Shown here piece by piece: positions 53,646-63,770 of a stretch of DNA of 64,000 nucleotides. The notes beneath the pieces were generated by a model. That model saw only the letters and a program-made list of their open reading frames with translations. It had not been told where the DNA came from and did not search any database. How positions within the stretch are numbered: the stretch's first letter is position 1; each line of letters starts with the position of its first letter. This stretch comes from Strigamia acuminata (taxonomy: Eukaryota > Arthropoda > Chilopoda > Geophilomorpha > Linotaeniidae). The DNA is taken from contig OX442320.1 of NCBI GenBank assembly GCA_949358305.1, positions 1,552,501 through 1,616,500 of the forward strand, written 5' to 3'. The position numbers and the translations under genes were made by a program.

Positions 53646-53998
53646 TTCTGTAGAACTACTAGATTGGCGACAGCCAATCAGCGTACGAATCGGCGGATTC
53701 TTGGGTCACTAGTCCGGACCTAATATATGACTATGTCCAGATGGGCCCAGTTGGGGTCCGGAAGGGTCCGATTGGTTCCCTTCGACAGGTAAGTAATGTG
53801 GATATTGATTCGATGGAATCAACATTGTCAAGTAAATAATACTTAGTTTGCATTGAATAAAATAGTTATATTTTATTCACCGTGTCCTAAATAATTATTT
53901 ATCACACTTTTTAGTTTTATCGAGTTTGAATTACGCGCGTTTGTTAAACAGCGCCACCTATTGTGAACATTGATAACTACTGATTTGTAATCATCACA

Positions 53999-54010
53999 CA
54001 TCCCCCGGTG
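53999..54010 (-). promoter_or_regulatory. Gypsy-4 3' polypurine tract
   Basis: Minus-strand CACCGGGGGATG directly before the LTR start TGTGATG. A near copy, CACCGGGGGACA, is at 57245-57256. Confidence 0.75.
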
Positions 54011-54748
54011 ACAAGCATAGAGTTTACTTACTCTTGATTGTCATTCTTAATGGATAAGAATGTTCACCTAATTCTATCGAATTGTTCCACTTGGTAAGTA
54101 TTTTATTAACTTAATCACGTTATTTCTTTCAGAAACTTCGTCACCCGATTAGACTAATCGGCTTCCCTGTACAACGCAACTCCTGGTTGCTAAGCGACGG
54201 AAATGAACTCGTCCGAACATGGATACATGTTCGAGAAAACTAATTTCGATAGAAATTTTATTTTCTCCATCAAATAAACTTCTTTCCTAGTTTATTAATC
54301 AACAAGATAATCAATAAAAAATAAACTTATGCAAAATTTTATTTATCGAAAATCTAAACTACTAATTCTTTATTACGAATGTCATAAAAAAAAATTAACG
54401 AATTTCAACTTGAAATTCTTCAACGCTTCGATCAAAGCAAAAAACAAACACAATTTTCACAAATAATTATGAAAAATAAACTAAACAATCACACATATGT
54501 TAATATGATTAATTCAAATAAACATCCAAATTGAATTCGAAAAACAATAACAAATTAAATTGAATCCAATTTTTAAATTAAACTATACTCGTTTGAGCAT
54601 TTAATGATTAGTTCAAGATCTTGAAACAAACAAACACAATACTCGTGGGAATATTTCGTAATTGCAAAAACACAACAAAACACTTGGAGTATTTTTAGTC
54701 ATAAAAAATCTCCACTCGGAAAAATAACGAACGTTAATTTTGTCCCTT
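54011..54748 (-). other. Gypsy-4 3' non-coding region
   Basis: AT-rich, about 740 bp between the extra ORF and the polypurine tract. No gene seen. Confidence 0.5.
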
Positions 54749-56284
54749 TTAATCCTTCTTTTCGACGTCAGTCGAAACTTTCTCCTCCTTTTTCTCGACT
54801 TCAGCAGAAGTCAGAAAATCCGACTCTTCAGTCGCCTCTGTCGAGACGGCGGAAAACACGGCTTCTTCCGGCGCTTCAATTTCATCCGGACTCGGAGGCG
54901 GAAACGGCATGTCGTCGAGAAGCTCAGCCACGAAATCGACGACGGAAAGCAGCTCTTCAGCGTCCTCGAACTGTGCCTCGTCCGAAGTTTCAGACTTAGG
55001 CGCGATAGGAGCGCTCGACACGTCGATTACGACCGCTGGAGGATCCTCCACTGGTTTGGACGACGCTTCTACGGCCTGTTGAAGCTTACGAGCTCGCCCT
55101 CGTGCCAAGATGTTGGTGCGTTGAGCCTTGGCTATTTCTTTCGCTCGGTCGAGCGTCAGACAGCCTCGACCACGCGACATCGTTCTTGGTCGAACGAATT
55201 CTTCCACGACCTCGCTTCCAACGCTGTCGGCGGCCTGGACAGTTTCAGTGGAAACTTCGGAGTCCTCGGACGGCGGCGGTGACTGTCGAAGGAGTTCGAC
55301 TCTTACACCAGCGTTGGCTTCAGCGCGGGTCCAGGTGAGGAAGCGCGGGTCGATGTATACAGCCTCGCCGCGGCTGTTTAGAAACAATCGGCACTTGGGG
55401 CAGTGAGCCCAACATCGCTTCTCATTAGGTTTAATGCCTTTAACTACGTGGGGCTGAACCTCCTTGCGCCATGGCTCCGAACGCGGTCGCGTTTTTCTTC
55501 CACGACAATTTGGACAACGCATTAATGAAGAACCTGCGGATGCACCGCAGCACCACCCACAGCCGACGCAAAATGGGCAGATCGTCTCTGTTGCCTGGTC
55601 CGTCACGATGTTATCGTGAGGTATTCCGGCTGCCATGTCTCGTTCGCACTGCTCCTTGCGCAGGCGGGCCTTCTCGTCCTTCTTTCTGGCCTTGTTGGCC
55701 ACTCGGTACTCGCGGTTGCGAGAAACAGGCTCCGAATAACGCAAAGCGCCCGGCGGCGGCTCATTCCATCCGTATTCTGATGCAGAAGACTCAGCACCAG
55801 CAGGAAGATGCGTAACAGACGCTGATTGTCCCGTCACGGTCGGTGCAGCCGCATTCGACGTGTTGGCGACGGTGGGCGCCACGCTTGCAGTTGGCGGCCG
55901 AAATTCGGGTGAATGCGGGGCCAACGGGACGTTGATAACGTTCGCGGGCGGATACGCCACCTGGGCCATCGGGGCCAATTGTGCCGACTCATAAACGGTT
56001 GGCTGTGCAGAAGTGGACGGGGCCTGCATCATCGCATTGAAGTCGAGCGGAAATCCGTCCGGATGGACGCTCAGCCAATTTAGTGTTGCTAACTGCAGTG
56101 GCGTCAGGGCATACATGGAGGCTGGTGCCGTTGGTATCGGTTGGGCCCTCAAATATGCACGTTCGGCCGAACGGCGTTGCTCGTCACTAGACGAGGTGGA
56201 CGAGCTGGAACTTTCATGCCGGTGTCGCCGATGACTCCGTTTTGAACGGTGTTTACCACTTCCCATCTGCGGACGCAAATACAT
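54749..56284 (-). CDS. Gypsy-4 extra ORF: Cys-rich protein of unknown function
   Basis: 511 residues from ATG 56284; a second ATG at residue 7 follows an acceptor-like CCGCAG and could be the real start of a spliced message. The N-terminus is basic and Ser/Arg-rich (KHRSKRSHRRHRH, then a Ser run), followed by a Pro/Ala-rich linker. Then comes a Cys cluster: C236, C239, C242, C245, C246, C257, C260 and C291, C295, C298. The pairs CPFCVG and CPNCRG resemble the CxxCxG repeats of DnaJ-type zinc domains, so zinc binding is likely. The C-terminus is acidic, with Glu-rich runs. No signal peptide, membrane segment or furin site, so it does not look like an envelope protein. It lies between pol and the 3' LTR. 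Nucleic-acid binding or an accessory role is inference only. Confidence 0.65.
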   Translation of the reverse strand: MYLRPQMGSGKHRSKRSHRRHRHESSSSSTSSSDEQRRSAERAYLRAQPIPTAPASMYALTPLQLATLNWLSVHPDGFPLDFNAMMQAPSTSAQPTVYESAQLAPMAQVAYPPANVINVPLAPHSPEFRPPTASVAPTVANTSNAAAPTVTGQSASVTHLPAGAESSASEYGWNEPPPGALRYSEPVSRNREYRVANKARKKDEKARLRKEQCERDMAAGIPHDNIVTDQATETICPFCVGCGWCCGASAGSSLMRCPNCRGRKTRPRSEPWRKEVQPHVVKGIKPNEKRCWAHCPKCRLFLNSRGEAVYIDPRFLTWTRAEANAGVRVELLRQSPPPSEDSEVSTETVQAADSVGSEVVEEFVRPRTMSRGRGCLTLDRAKEIAKAQRTNILARGRARKLQQAVEASSKPVEDPPAVVIDVSSAPIAPKSETSDEAQFEDAEELLSVVDFVAELLDDMPFPPPSPDEIEAPEEAVFSAVSTEATEESDFLTSAEVEKKEEKVSTDVEKKD

Positions 56285-57328
56285 TATTTTATTAAAAATA
56301 ATTCCACTCTAAATAATCATTCTTTGAGTCCAAAGAATTAAAACGTATTGTTCGCAACGAAAAAATACACAACTTGAGTTATTTATAACCCTCAACATGT
56401 GACACTAATGAGTCACATTCCCCTTGTGTTTATGACACTTAGAATGGACTCGCCTGACAGCGATTTTCATCGAAAATCGCAACTTGTTGATTTTTCAAAA
56501 GAAAAATTCTCTTTAGTTTTGTAAATTATTTAATCCAACTTTTCGAATATCAAAGATAACTTTCGTATTAATTAATTAACACTTAGTCTAATAAATATCT
56601 CAAATCGAAAATTCACCGCTAAATAATTTATGCAAGCCTCGACCGCGACTTGATTTAAATAATTAGTGCCCACGTACTTAAACTTAATAAATAATTATTA
56701 AATTTAACCCAACTATTCGACTGAATAGCTAAACTTCCAGAGTGATTTAATGCCGATTCACGCTTATAATACACGTGAATTTTTTAACTTTTATCGGGAC
56801 GCCGATATTTTACCAATTGTTGCGAACAATTCTTTTAAATTCTTTGGTCAAAGAATATATTTGAAAACTACTTACTGTTGAAGTTTGTTTTCCTTGCTGA
56901 AGTTGCTAATTGAATTAGCGTTGAAATTCTCAAGTCGAAAAAGTGAAGAGGAGACGAAGGGACGAAGTCAACTTGTATCCACGTGTTTTAACGAAGTGTT
57001 TGTGTGCAATGAACCCTGGGAATTTTATTCCCTATTAATTGTCGGGTTCGAGGTTTAATCACACCTCGTAATTCTCGTACCCTCGCGAAGAGGCGAGATC
57101 ATCACTTTTCCAAGTAATTTCTCTGTATTTTAGTTAAAATACATGTAAATACGACCAAAAAAAATAAAAATATTCTATCGAATATTTAATTCATCGCAAC
57201 AAATTCATATTTTAATATAAATTTCAATACATATCGTAATATCTTGTCCCCCGGTGTTGAGATTTTCAATCACTACACCTGTTAGACATGTAAAATAATT
57301 ACTGTCTCCAAGTTTTAAATAAAACTTA
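56285..57328 (-). other. Spacer between Gypsy-4 pol and the extra ORF
   Basis: About 1 kb, AT-rich, no gene. It holds an internal polypurine-tract-like CACCGGGGGACA (minus strand, 57245-57256) just after pol. Confidence 0.5.
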
Positions 57329-60300
57329 TCAATTCCAACAGAATTTTGAGGCTTTTCCTCGTTGTTGGTATGGTTTTTTAAATACTGCAGTGATGTTTCG
57401 CACGAAATTTTCATCTGCATATTTAGGATTTGGTTTTCGTTCTCGTCGTGGACGAGTGCTAGTTCGTGGAACTATCGGTTGGGGTTTGCGGGGTTTTCGA
57501 GGCGGTTTCTTTGGAACTTCGCCTCTTTTTAACGCCGCTTTCCTTTCCATAGCAGTTAAGCGTTGTCTATGTCTATGTTTAGACTTAATGGGCGCAGATT
57601 TGTCAATTTGCACCGAAGTTGAGTCGGATAATTCCATTGGAATTTCTGAAGAAGTTTCAGGAATTAATTCCATTTCTTCAGCATCCGGAAGTTGATTACT
57701 TTCGTCCATCCATTTAGGATTTTCTTGAGGCGAGTAAGAGGCGGACTTTTGTCCTATTTTCCAAGTCTCAATCGGGTACGACGGAGTATAAGGATACAAC
57801 GCTTTAATATTTACTGATTTTTCAATTGAACCATCAGCTAATTTGCGTAATTTATACGCTCCGCCTGGAAGTACTTTAGTAATCTCCCACGGACCATCTC
57901 TCTTCTCTGCGAAACCAGCAGAAATATTTTTATCTGCGCACGAGAGAATGTGAGTTTGTTTCCAAACTAAATCTCCAACTTCGAACTCCGTAATTACGAA
58001 CTTTTGTTCGTGTATTTTCCTATGTCGTTCAAAATTCAATTGAATTCTGCGATGCATCTCTTGATGCGATCTGCGTAATATATCTAATAGTACTCTGACA
58101 TATTTTTCTGGATTTTCTTTGTCAAATGGATTGGCATGTTTGATAATCCTTGGGTCGAAAGGTAATGTTACGATTCGTCCAGTGTTCAGTAACATCGGAC
58201 TTGAGCCCGTTGCCGATGACACATTATTTCTCATCGCGAACGCGAATTCGTCTAAATATCGTGGCCATTGCGTGTGCACATCTGTGTACAAGGCCAGCAT
58301 CGTCTTTATATCTCTATTGGCTCGCTCTGTCGGGTTCGCCTGGGCATGATACGTGCTTGTATGAGACGGGCGAATGTTGTACATTTCGCAATACTCATTG
58401 TAAATATCGGAAACGAATTGCTTTCCGTTATCGCTCACAATCTTTTTGGGGTGTCCCCATCTGTTTGTAACAGATCTTAATTCTTGAACGCAGTTAGCGC
58501 TCGTGGCTTTGGTCAAAGCCTTAATTTCAACGAACTTGGTACAATTGTCAATAATGACAAAAATATACTGGTTTTGGGACCTTCCCGCGGGTTTTGGGCC
58601 CATCAAGTCCATGTTAATACATTCCCAAGGATTGGTCATGTTGTGGGGTGTGTAAGGAGCTGCGTGCCTTTTCTGTTGAATAGGTTTGTACTGAGCACAG
58701 TGCGTGCAGCTTTTGACGTAGTTCCTGACACTTCTACTCATACCAGGCCAGAAATATATTAAACGTGTTTTCTCAAGCGTCTTACTCATCCCAGCGTGAC
58801 CGCTTAGGGGGTGGCCATGACAAGCGAAGAGTACTCGTTTTACGAGTGCACTGGGTACAACGGCTTTAAAGCCATTTCCCGAATCGTTTAATTCCTCTTC
58901 GAACGAAGGGTTAAAATAGATGATCATTTGATCACCATCAACTTCTTTTTTGTCTAAACAATAGTTTTTGACTTTGTTTTTCCATTCTTTTATTTCAGAT
59001 TGTGGTATCCCAACAACCTTGTCATTCAATAAATATTCCCGAATGCGTTTGCATTCAGTATCTAGTAACTGAGCATCTATTATTTCTCTCCGTGTAGGAG
59101 GGACTTCTTTAAGTACTTCAGTCAACGCACTGTACAAGGTTTCTTGTACTTCCTCCCCCTCCCTTTCTTCAGAACATTCTTTAGAATTTTCTGAGAAATA
59201 GGAACGCACACTAGCCAAATATTCTCGTTTCTCCGGGGCACGATTTAATGAAACAGAAGGATTTCCGTCCCACTCAGGCCAGTATTGTTTAATTTCAACA
59301 GGTTCCACATGATCACGAAGAGGAATGTCTTCCTCTGTTAGTGGGGCTCTAGAAAGTGCGTCTGCAACTTGGTTAGCAGCACCTTTTCGAAAAACAATTT
59401 TAAAATTTCCACATTGGATTCTTAAGGCCCATCGGCCAAATTTCCCAGATGGTTCAGGCGTTCGCATCAACCATTTTAGTGCTTCTGCATCTGACTCTAA
59501 AGTGAATGTACCATATTCGAGATATGGTTTAAATCGATCAATAGCCCACACGACTGCGAGACATTCGAGTTCCGGCGTTGTATAACGCTTCTCCGCTCCA
59601 CGTAAAACTCTGCTTGCATAAGCTACAGGTCTGGGTACAGAAATGTTTTTCTGCTTCTTTTCATCGAATATATCGACGTCTTGGCAAAGGACAGCTCCTA
59701 AGCCTTCATGTGAAGCGTCAGTCATGACAACAAATGGCAAAGTCATATCTGGTTTGTGTAGACAATTGTCACCACATAGTAGCTCTTTAATTCTATTAAA
59801 AGCTTCTGTCTGCTCATCTCCCCATTCAAATGGAGTTTTCTCATTCATCATACGTGTGTATGGTGCGGCAATAGTTCCGTGATTTGGAACAAACTTCCTG
59901 AAGAAGTTAGTCATGCCGTGAAAGCGCTGAATGTCTTTAGCACACGTGGGGGTGGGAAATTTCATGATCGCCGATATTTTATCGGGATCACCGAAGAGAC
60001 CTTCGGGTTTAATCCAGTGGCCCAAGAATTTTAATTCTGTACGCCCAAAACGAGATTTCGCTTTATTTATTGTCATGTTGGCTTGGTTAAGCCTTTCCAA
60101 AACATCTCGAACATGTTTGAGATGATCATCCCAATTATCTGAATACACAATTACGTCATCCAAATAAACTAACGCGTAGTCTTGCAAAGCTGAGCCTAAA
60201 ATGCCTTCCATCAGACGTTGGAAAGTACAAGGTGCATTGCAAAGGCCGAACGGCATTCGCACAAATTGATAAGGGCCGTTTGGCGTATAAAACGCCGTCT

Positions 60301-60622
60301 TTGGACGATCTTCCTTACACATTTCGACTTGATAGTAACCTTTAACAAGGTCAATAGATGTAAAATACTTTGCCGGACCAGTATTATGCAATAAAAGGTC
60401 AATACTTGGCATTTGTATTACTTCGACTTCAGTGATGGCATTTAGCCACCGGTAGTCAATGCACATCCTATACGAGCCGTCAGGCTTCGCAACAATGACG
60501 GGATGACTTATGAAGGGCTCTTTGGCCTTTTCAATGAGTCCATCCTGTTCCAATTCTGCAGCTAGTTTGGTCATAATGGCTCTCTTGGCCGGGTTATACA
60601 TTCTATACTGCATTTTGGGCAA
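57329..60622 (-). CDS. pol: Gypsy-4 Pol: RT, RNase H, integrase
   Basis: 1,097 residues. RT first Asp 91 (TSIDLVKGYYQVE), FGLCNAPCTFQ and YLDD at 153-156; RNase H TDASHEGLG with D302; integrase zinc site H604/H609 region with C639 and C642 (HGHPLSGH ... CTHC); DDE residues D672 (NMDLMGP), D731 (VSDNGKQF) and E766 (NPTERANRD). The C-terminus is Pro/Lys/Arg-rich. The conserved stretch preceding RT (KMQYRMYNPAKRAIM) is in this frame, while its natural upstream part is in the protease frame one base away, near 60630. The split therefore falls inside a conserved domain and is a disabling frameshift rather than a programmed site. This is a different lineage from Gypsy-1 to -3. Confidence 0.92.
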   Translation of the reverse strand: MPKMQYRMYNPAKRAIMTKLAAELEQDGLIEKAKEPFISHPVIVAKPDGSYRMCIDYRWLNAITEVEVIQMPSIDLLLHNTGPAKYFTSIDLVKGYYQVEMCKEDRPKTAFYTPNGPYQFVRMPFGLCNAPCTFQRLMEGILGSALQDYALVYLDDVIVYSDNWDDHLKHVRDVLERLNQANMTINKAKSRFGRTELKFLGHWIKPEGLFGDPDKISAIMKFPTPTCAKDIQRFHGMTNFFRKFVPNHGTIAAPYTRMMNEKTPFEWGDEQTEAFNRIKELLCGDNCLHKPDMTLPFVVMTDASHEGLGAVLCQDVDIFDEKKQKNISVPRPVAYASRVLRGAEKRYTTPELECLAVVWAIDRFKPYLEYGTFTLESDAEALKWLMRTPEPSGKFGRWALRIQCGNFKIVFRKGAANQVADALSRAPLTEEDIPLRDHVEPVEIKQYWPEWDGNPSVSLNRAPEKREYLASVRSYFSENSKECSEEREGEEVQETLYSALTEVLKEVPPTRREIIDAQLLDTECKRIREYLLNDKVVGIPQSEIKEWKNKVKNYCLDKKEVDGDQMIIYFNPSFEEELNDSGNGFKAVVPSALVKRVLFACHGHPLSGHAGMSKTLEKTRLIYFWPGMSRSVRNYVKSCTHCAQYKPIQQKRHAAPYTPHNMTNPWECINMDLMGPKPAGRSQNQYIFVIIDNCTKFVEIKALTKATSANCVQELRSVTNRWGHPKKIVSDNGKQFVSDIYNEYCEMYNIRPSHTSTYHAQANPTERANRDIKTMLALYTDVHTQWPRYLDEFAFAMRNNVSSATGSSPMLLNTGRIVTLPFDPRIIKHANPFDKENPEKYVRVLLDILRRSHQEMHRRIQLNFERHRKIHEQKFVITEFEVGDLVWKQTHILSCADKNISAGFAEKRDGPWEITKVLPGGAYKLRKLADGSIEKSVNIKALYPYTPSYPIETWKIGQKSASYSPQENPKWMDESNQLPDAEEMELIPETSSEIPMELSDSTSVQIDKSAPIKSKHRHRQRLTAMERKAALKRGEVPKKPPRKPRKPQPIVPRTSTRPRRERKPNPKYADENFVRNITAVFKKPYQQRGKASKFCWN

Positions 60623-61458
60623 TGATGCCCTTCTTTGAACTTAATACGATGTTGGGTCACGTTAGTGCACCCAACTTGATCACGAAATACATTCGGTATC
60701 GAGTTAACCACTTCGCGAAGTGCTAGTCTTTGTTCCGGAGTGCAGTCGCTCTCCTCAACTAATTTTTCATCCCAAGTCAACAGAGGAGTGTTTGTTAACT
60801 CAATTGAGTTGAGAGTGGACGACAGTCCTAAATAATCGAAAGTAATTCGATTTAACGGGGCGAGGGCCAAATTGGCTTCTTCCGACTCATAGGGGGCGGA
60901 CCAATTAGGTTTATCTGCACAAGAGAACTCTTGTAAATGTGGATGCGGACTAATTTTCTGTCTGCGCATGAAATTGTGACCAAGTATCAAGCCACAAACT
61001 CGTTTTGCTAAAACGATGAAATTCATTGGTGTAAATTCATCAGCCCATTGCACGCACAAAGTTATTTGTCCGACAGGCTTGTGTGCTACGCCTACAGCGT
61101 TAACCAACATGTTTCTGGGGGCCTCTTGCAAAAATTCTGGCAAAGCCTGAGTTTCAGACAAGAGTTGTTCCCCAATGTAACATTGAGATGCTCCTGTATC
61201 CATGAGCGCATTGTAGGTGAGCCCACCAATTGTGATCTTCATTCGAGGATCATCTTTATTATTACCTAAAGTAATATTGTGCAAATTATTACCACCTACG
61301 ACTCTGTTGAGTCGGCGGAGTCTACAGAATTTCTTCGTGTAGCATTTGTGTGGAAACAATGTCAGATTTTTTAATTGTTCTGTCATTTCTTGCAGATTTT
61401 CCTCTACTCCGCCACTATGACTAGTGGCTATTTCAAGACAAGTTGTGTCTACATCCAT
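60571..61458 (-). CDS. Gypsy-4 protease region (start of Pol)
   Basis: 295 residues as plotted, but the frame is open upstream to the gag end and is entered by a -1 shift at AAAAAAC (61527-61533). The retropepsin motif LMDTGAS is at 86-92, followed by CGLILGHNFMR (the flap and second conserved block). It leads into the pre-RT segment (HRIKFKEG) and then runs out of frame for about 20 residues to a stop at 60571, because of the one-base offset that separates it from the RT frame. Confidence 0.85.
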   Translation of the reverse strand: MDVDTTCLEIATSHSGGVEENLQEMTEQLKNLTLFPHKCYTKKFCRLRRLNRVVGGNNLHNITLGNNKDDPRMKITIGGLTYNALMDTGASQCYIGEQLLSETQALPEFLQEAPRNMLVNAVGVAHKPVGQITLCVQWADEFTPMNFIVLAKRVCGLILGHNFMRRQKISPHPHLQEFSCADKPNWSAPYESEEANLALAPLNRITFDYLGLSSTLNSIELTNTPLLTWDEKLVEESDCTPEQRLALREVVNSIPNVFRDQVGCTNVTQHRIKFKEGHHCPKCSIECITRPREPL

Positions 61459-61523
61459 AAATAAAGATTCCGATGTAGCATTAGCTACTTCTGGGGGATG
61501 GAATAAACCTTCTTCCCCCGGAT

Positions 61524-61533
61524 CTAGTTTTTT
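61524..61533 (-). promoter_or_regulatory. Gypsy-4 gag-pol -1 frameshift site
   Basis: TCA AAA AAC TAG on the minus strand contains the canonical slippery heptamer A AAA AAC (61527-61533) directly before the gag stop. A -1 shift leads into the protease frame. Confidence 0.85.
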
Positions 61534-63770
61534 GAACTAGTCGCACTTGAATCAGCAGATTCGGGCTTGATCAAAGTCTTGACCATTTCTGCCAACGAGT
61601 TAGTCAGCGAAGTTTGTAACTTATTTTCAAAAGTATTAAGTTTCGCATCAAGTTTAGCATCTAATGTTGCATCCAACACTTCTTGAGTTATCCACCTATT
61701 ATTAGGTCGTTTAGAAGTAGGATCCACAGTCGGGGAATCCGGCGTACTTCGTTTTTGCAACTCTTCAGAGTTGAAATTTGCACGTGATTTTAAATCTGGA
61801 CATTCTCGACGCATGTGTCCTGGTTTCTTACAGTGGTAACAAACTAATTGACCACGTCTGGTCTGATCTACTACTCCATTTATTAAATAAACGGCCTCGC
61901 ATTCCTCAGGTGACTCTTCTTCACAAACATTAAGTTGTTCTTGTGAATCCAAAGTTAAAGTTTTAACATTTGTCTTTGGCTGAGGACGAGTGTCAGTTTT
62001 CCGAGGTGGGAAAACAATTGGATTGGAAATATTTTCCCTTGCTCCATTAGCTGTACGACTGTACAAGCCTTTATTTTTTGTTATAACGGCATAAATCTCT
62101 GTCAGAGGTAAATCCGCTATGCCTTGCGTATGCAAAAGCAAATCATTAGCAGGAGTTACACTCCCGATAAAAAGACAACCAGCCCCTTTTGCATCAAGAC
62201 TGTCTTGTAATATCCATAACTGGTAATATTTGTGCATAAAGTCGTAAAGACTTTCTGTTTCCAGTTGTTTCAACTTAGTTAGTTGGTTCGTCCGCTCTTG
62301 TCGAGTGGCTACAAACCGTTCTTTGAACGCCTGTTCAAATACTTCCCAAGATATGAAATCTTCTCTCCGTTCATGAAACCAACCATGCGCTTGCTCGGTT
62401 AAATAACCGGCCACGCCTTTAACAAGCATGTCATCGAGTGACATGTTTCGCAGGAAAGCGACATTTTTTACAATATTGAGAAAGCGTTCGCTTTCTTCTG
62501 CTTTTCCGGAGAATACAGGGATATCTGGTGGTTTCAAACAGTTAGTTTGAGGGACAGTGGCGGAACTTTTTCCTGCCTGCATCAACTTGTGCATGGTCGT
62601 GGCAATTGACGCGAGGTCATCAGCCGTCATTCCAAAGCTACTGGGGGGGCGCGAGTTGTCGTTTGACGACCCGCCATTGTTTGGTTGACTCGAGTTATTT
62701 TGACTTGAGCCACCACTATTAGGGTTGAAATTATTCGACCTTCCTTGATTTGACCTACCGTGGTTACCAAAGTTCGAATGGTTATTCGAATTGCCTCGGT
62801 TTCCATAATTCGAATGATTATTAGAATTACCCTGATTGTCAAAATTCGAACGGTTGTTCGAACCTTCTTGATTACCAAAATTCGGACGATAGTTCGAATT
62901 ACCTGGCGTACCTCGATTCAAATAGTTATTTGAATTTCCTGGAGTTCCAGTAGAAGGATTATTTAAATCATTCGGATTATTTGGGTTATTCGAGTTCGGA
63001 GGAACTGGATGACCCCTTTGCATGTTAGGTGCTGGACTAGAATTGTTTGCAAATCTAGAATTTGGGTCAAAACGGCGGTTTGGACCTCTTGTCGCACCTA
63101 AATTTGGGTTCAAATTTCCAGCGAGATTCGGACAACTATTTGATCCGTTTGGAAAACTTGGATTAGGGTTGGCCATATTAGGCGGACCCAAATTCGCTCT
63201 GTTGAACGTATTCTCAAAGTTCTCTGGATTTGTAAATCCTCTTTGTTGGTTGCGAGCGAAGTTATTCGCTCGTAATCGTTGTTGGAAAGCGCGATTAAAA
63301 TCTCCTGGTGTCAAATTCGACTGATCTTGACGAGGAGGTTGTGCATTTTTATTTCTATATCTAGAAATAGGCGTCGAAGGAGTGGGACTAAAATTATTTA
63401 ATCTTTGGCTGGCTGGGGAATGGGATTGCTCCGACGTAGCACGAGGCGCGTGTACAAAATCTAACACTTCGGTCAAAGATCTAAATTGGTTTGGGTTCAA
63501 ACCGTGATCCTGACAAAATAATAGACCGCCTCGGCCTAAATGAGAACCTTCAGGAATGCATTCCTCTTCTCCAGGCGGAGTAGGTTCACGTGGAGCCCTA
63601 TTCTCTCCAGATGGTCCGGCTGTTTCATTTGAAACGCCATTATGGACCGCGTGGTTTTCCACTTCTTCAGTTCCATTAGGAACAGGTATAAACCCGGATA
63701 GATTCATTCCACCGGTCAAACAAGTTCTTTCCTTACCACGGGTGTTCATGTGATGCTGGTTATTAGTCAT
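61524..63770 (-). CDS. gag: Gypsy-4 Gag
   Basis: 748 residues from ATG 63770. Residues 82-108 carry the motif LFCQDHGLNPNQFRSL...VLDFV shared with the LARD-like element. A long low-complexity segment (about 120-380), rich in Asn, Gly, Ser and Pro, has tandem GN[RQH]GNSNNHSN-type repeats, encoded by short DNA repeats at 62750-62930. A capsid-like helical region follows (FLNIVKNVAFLRN, ERFVATRQER). A single CCHC knuckle CYHCKKPGHMRREC is at 644-657. The C-terminus has a short coiled-coil DAKLDAKL. It ends at the AAAAAAC TAG site. It forms the RNA-packaging particle; the frame has no visible break. Confidence 0.9.
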   Translation of the reverse strand: MTNNQHHMNTRGKERTCLTGGMNLSGFIPVPNGTEEVENHAVHNGVSNETAGPSGENRAPREPTPPGEEECIPEGSHLGRGGLLFCQDHGLNPNQFRSLTEVLDFVHAPRATSEQSHSPASQRLNNFSPTPSTPISRYRNKNAQPPRQDQSNLTPGDFNRAFQQRLRANNFARNQQRGFTNPENFENTFNRANLGPPNMANPNPSFPNGSNSCPNLAGNLNPNLGATRGPNRRFDPNSRFANNSSPAPNMQRGHPVPPNSNNPNNPNDLNNPSTGTPGNSNNYLNRGTPGNSNYRPNFGNQEGSNNRSNFDNQGNSNNHSNYGNRGNSNNHSNFGNHGRSNQGRSNNFNPNSGGSSQNNSSQPNNGGSSNDNSRPPSSFGMTADDLASIATTMHKLMQAGKSSATVPQTNCLKPPDIPVFSGKAEESERFLNIVKNVAFLRNMSLDDMLVKGVAGYLTEQAHGWFHERREDFISWEVFEQAFKERFVATRQERTNQLTKLKQLETESLYDFMHKYYQLWILQDSLDAKGAGCLFIGSVTPANDLLLHTQGIADLPLTEIYAVITKNKGLYSRTANGARENISNPIVFPPRKTDTRPQPKTNVKTLTLDSQEQLNVCEEESPEECEAVYLINGVVDQTRRGQLVCYHCKKPGHMRRECPDLKSRANFNSEELQKRSTPDSPTVDPTSKRPNNRWITQEVLDATLDAKLDAKLNTFENKLQTSLTNSLAEMVKTLIKPESADSSATSSKN

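Larger units (their letters stand above)
52255..53998 (-). repeat. Gypsy-4 3' LTR (1.74 kb)
   Basis: Plus-strand start TGTGACGATT and end AATCATCACA; a polypurine tract adjoins at 53999. A minus-strand TATA-like box is at 53637-53645. It holds a 270-bp diverged tandem pair. The borders are inferred from TG...CA, the inverted termini and the tract, since no second copy is visible. Confidence 0.7.

Noticed and set aside
54749-56284. Gypsy-4 extra ORF as an envelope gene
   Set aside because: No signal peptide, transmembrane segment or cleavage site; Cys-rich zinc-type cluster and acidic tail instead.
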